NCBI GenBank assembly: GCA_963576725.1
Contig: OY755240.1
Location: 32,554,620-32,618,619, forward strand
Source: Azorinus chamasolen
Lineage: Eukaryota; Mollusca; Bivalvia; Cardiida; Solecurtidae
Direction of reading: 5' to 3'
DNA: 64,000 nucleotides
Shown: in pieces, positions 63,662-64,000 of the stretch
How the letters are laid out: each line of letters begins with the position of its first letter
How positions within the stretch are numbered: position 1 is the first letter of the stretch
Position numbers and translations under genes: made by a program
The notes under the pieces: generated by a model
The model's database searches: none
The model's input: the letters and a program-made list of their open reading frames with translations, nothing else
What the model was told of the DNA's origin: nothing

Positions 63662-63853
63662 GCACAAGGTGTCAAAAGGTGTTTCTATCACTTAAAAGAC
63701 TACATATATGCCACTCTGTTCCATTTTGTAACGTGACTAATTGTGCTAAGATGATTGAATGGGCGCTTTCTCTTCTGCAATTCATACTGTAAACTGTTAA
63801 TCCTTTTAACCTTTTTTCTATGAATATTCATTCAGAAATAATAATCAGCTGAT

Positions 63854-64000
63854 TTTTAGCTTGTCTGTTTCGAAGAAAAGTCGAGCTATTGTGATCAGTG
63901 GGCGTTGTCGCCGTCGGCGTGCAAAAACTTTAATGTAGCTCGTTACTCGAAAAGTATAAGAGGTATCAACATGAAATTTCATAGGTTAGTAGATCTTATT
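63854..64000 (+). mobile_element. Hairpin-headed interspersed element, cut by window end
   Basis: Head TTTTTAGCTTGTCTGTTTCG, AAGAAAAGTCGAGCTATTGT, then GTCGCCGTCGGCG tract and ACATGAAATTTCATAGGTTA. A further family with the same design, also in + orientation. Confidence 0.65.

Overview
The window is animal nuclear DNA, most likely from a bivalve mollusc. The evidence is GT-AG introns of 1-7 kb, two recognisable animal genes, no bacterial-style gene packing, and very dense repeats. Those include the 'GCCATAACTCTGG' and '(T)TTAGCTCACCAGAGCAC' interspersed families, which I associate from memory with bivalve genomes. Species cannot be assigned without a search. Most long open frames here are by-products of tandem repeats or transposon arms and are not genes.

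Genes. (1) A complete class I phosphatidylinositol transfer protein (PITP) gene on the + strand. I assembled ten coding exons from 17614 to 52734 (864 nt, 287 residues). Every junction is GT-AG and every phase matches. Its presumed promoter carries a perfect TGACGTCA element 62 bp before the ATG. (2) On the - strand at 2869-3637, the N-terminal coding exon of what looks like the mitochondrial DNA helicase Twinkle. The rest of that gene would lie to the left, outside the window. The proposed products do different jobs: PITP moves phosphatidylinositol between membranes, while Twinkle unwinds mitochondrial DNA. Nothing suggests that they are co-regulated.

Layout. 0-2.1 kb: an interspersed repeat and a 1.5 kb minisatellite grown inside a hairpin element. 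2.1-3.9 kb: the Twinkle-like exon flanked by miniature elements. 4.4-8.9 kb: two DNA transposons with inverted ends. 9-17.5 kb: sparse DNA with C-rich and TGAA arrays, then the PITP promoter. 17.6-52.7 kb: the PITP gene, whose introns hold nested transposons, tRNA-derived SINEs, a 96-bp satellite with higher-order structure, and at least ten interspersed elements all pointing the same way as the gene. 52.7-64 kb: 3' UTR/downstream DNA crowded with TTAA-flanked miniature elements and three more tandem arrays.

The most notable features are repeat-biology ones. A near-identical 231-237 bp element sits in the same position in three different host repeat families. A satellite is built from the 3' terminus of a probable rolling-circle element. 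Several element families share the same CTCCTATAGGAG hairpin centre. Several nested insertions give exact boundaries and target-site duplications. I found no evidence of a new enzymatic or defence system.
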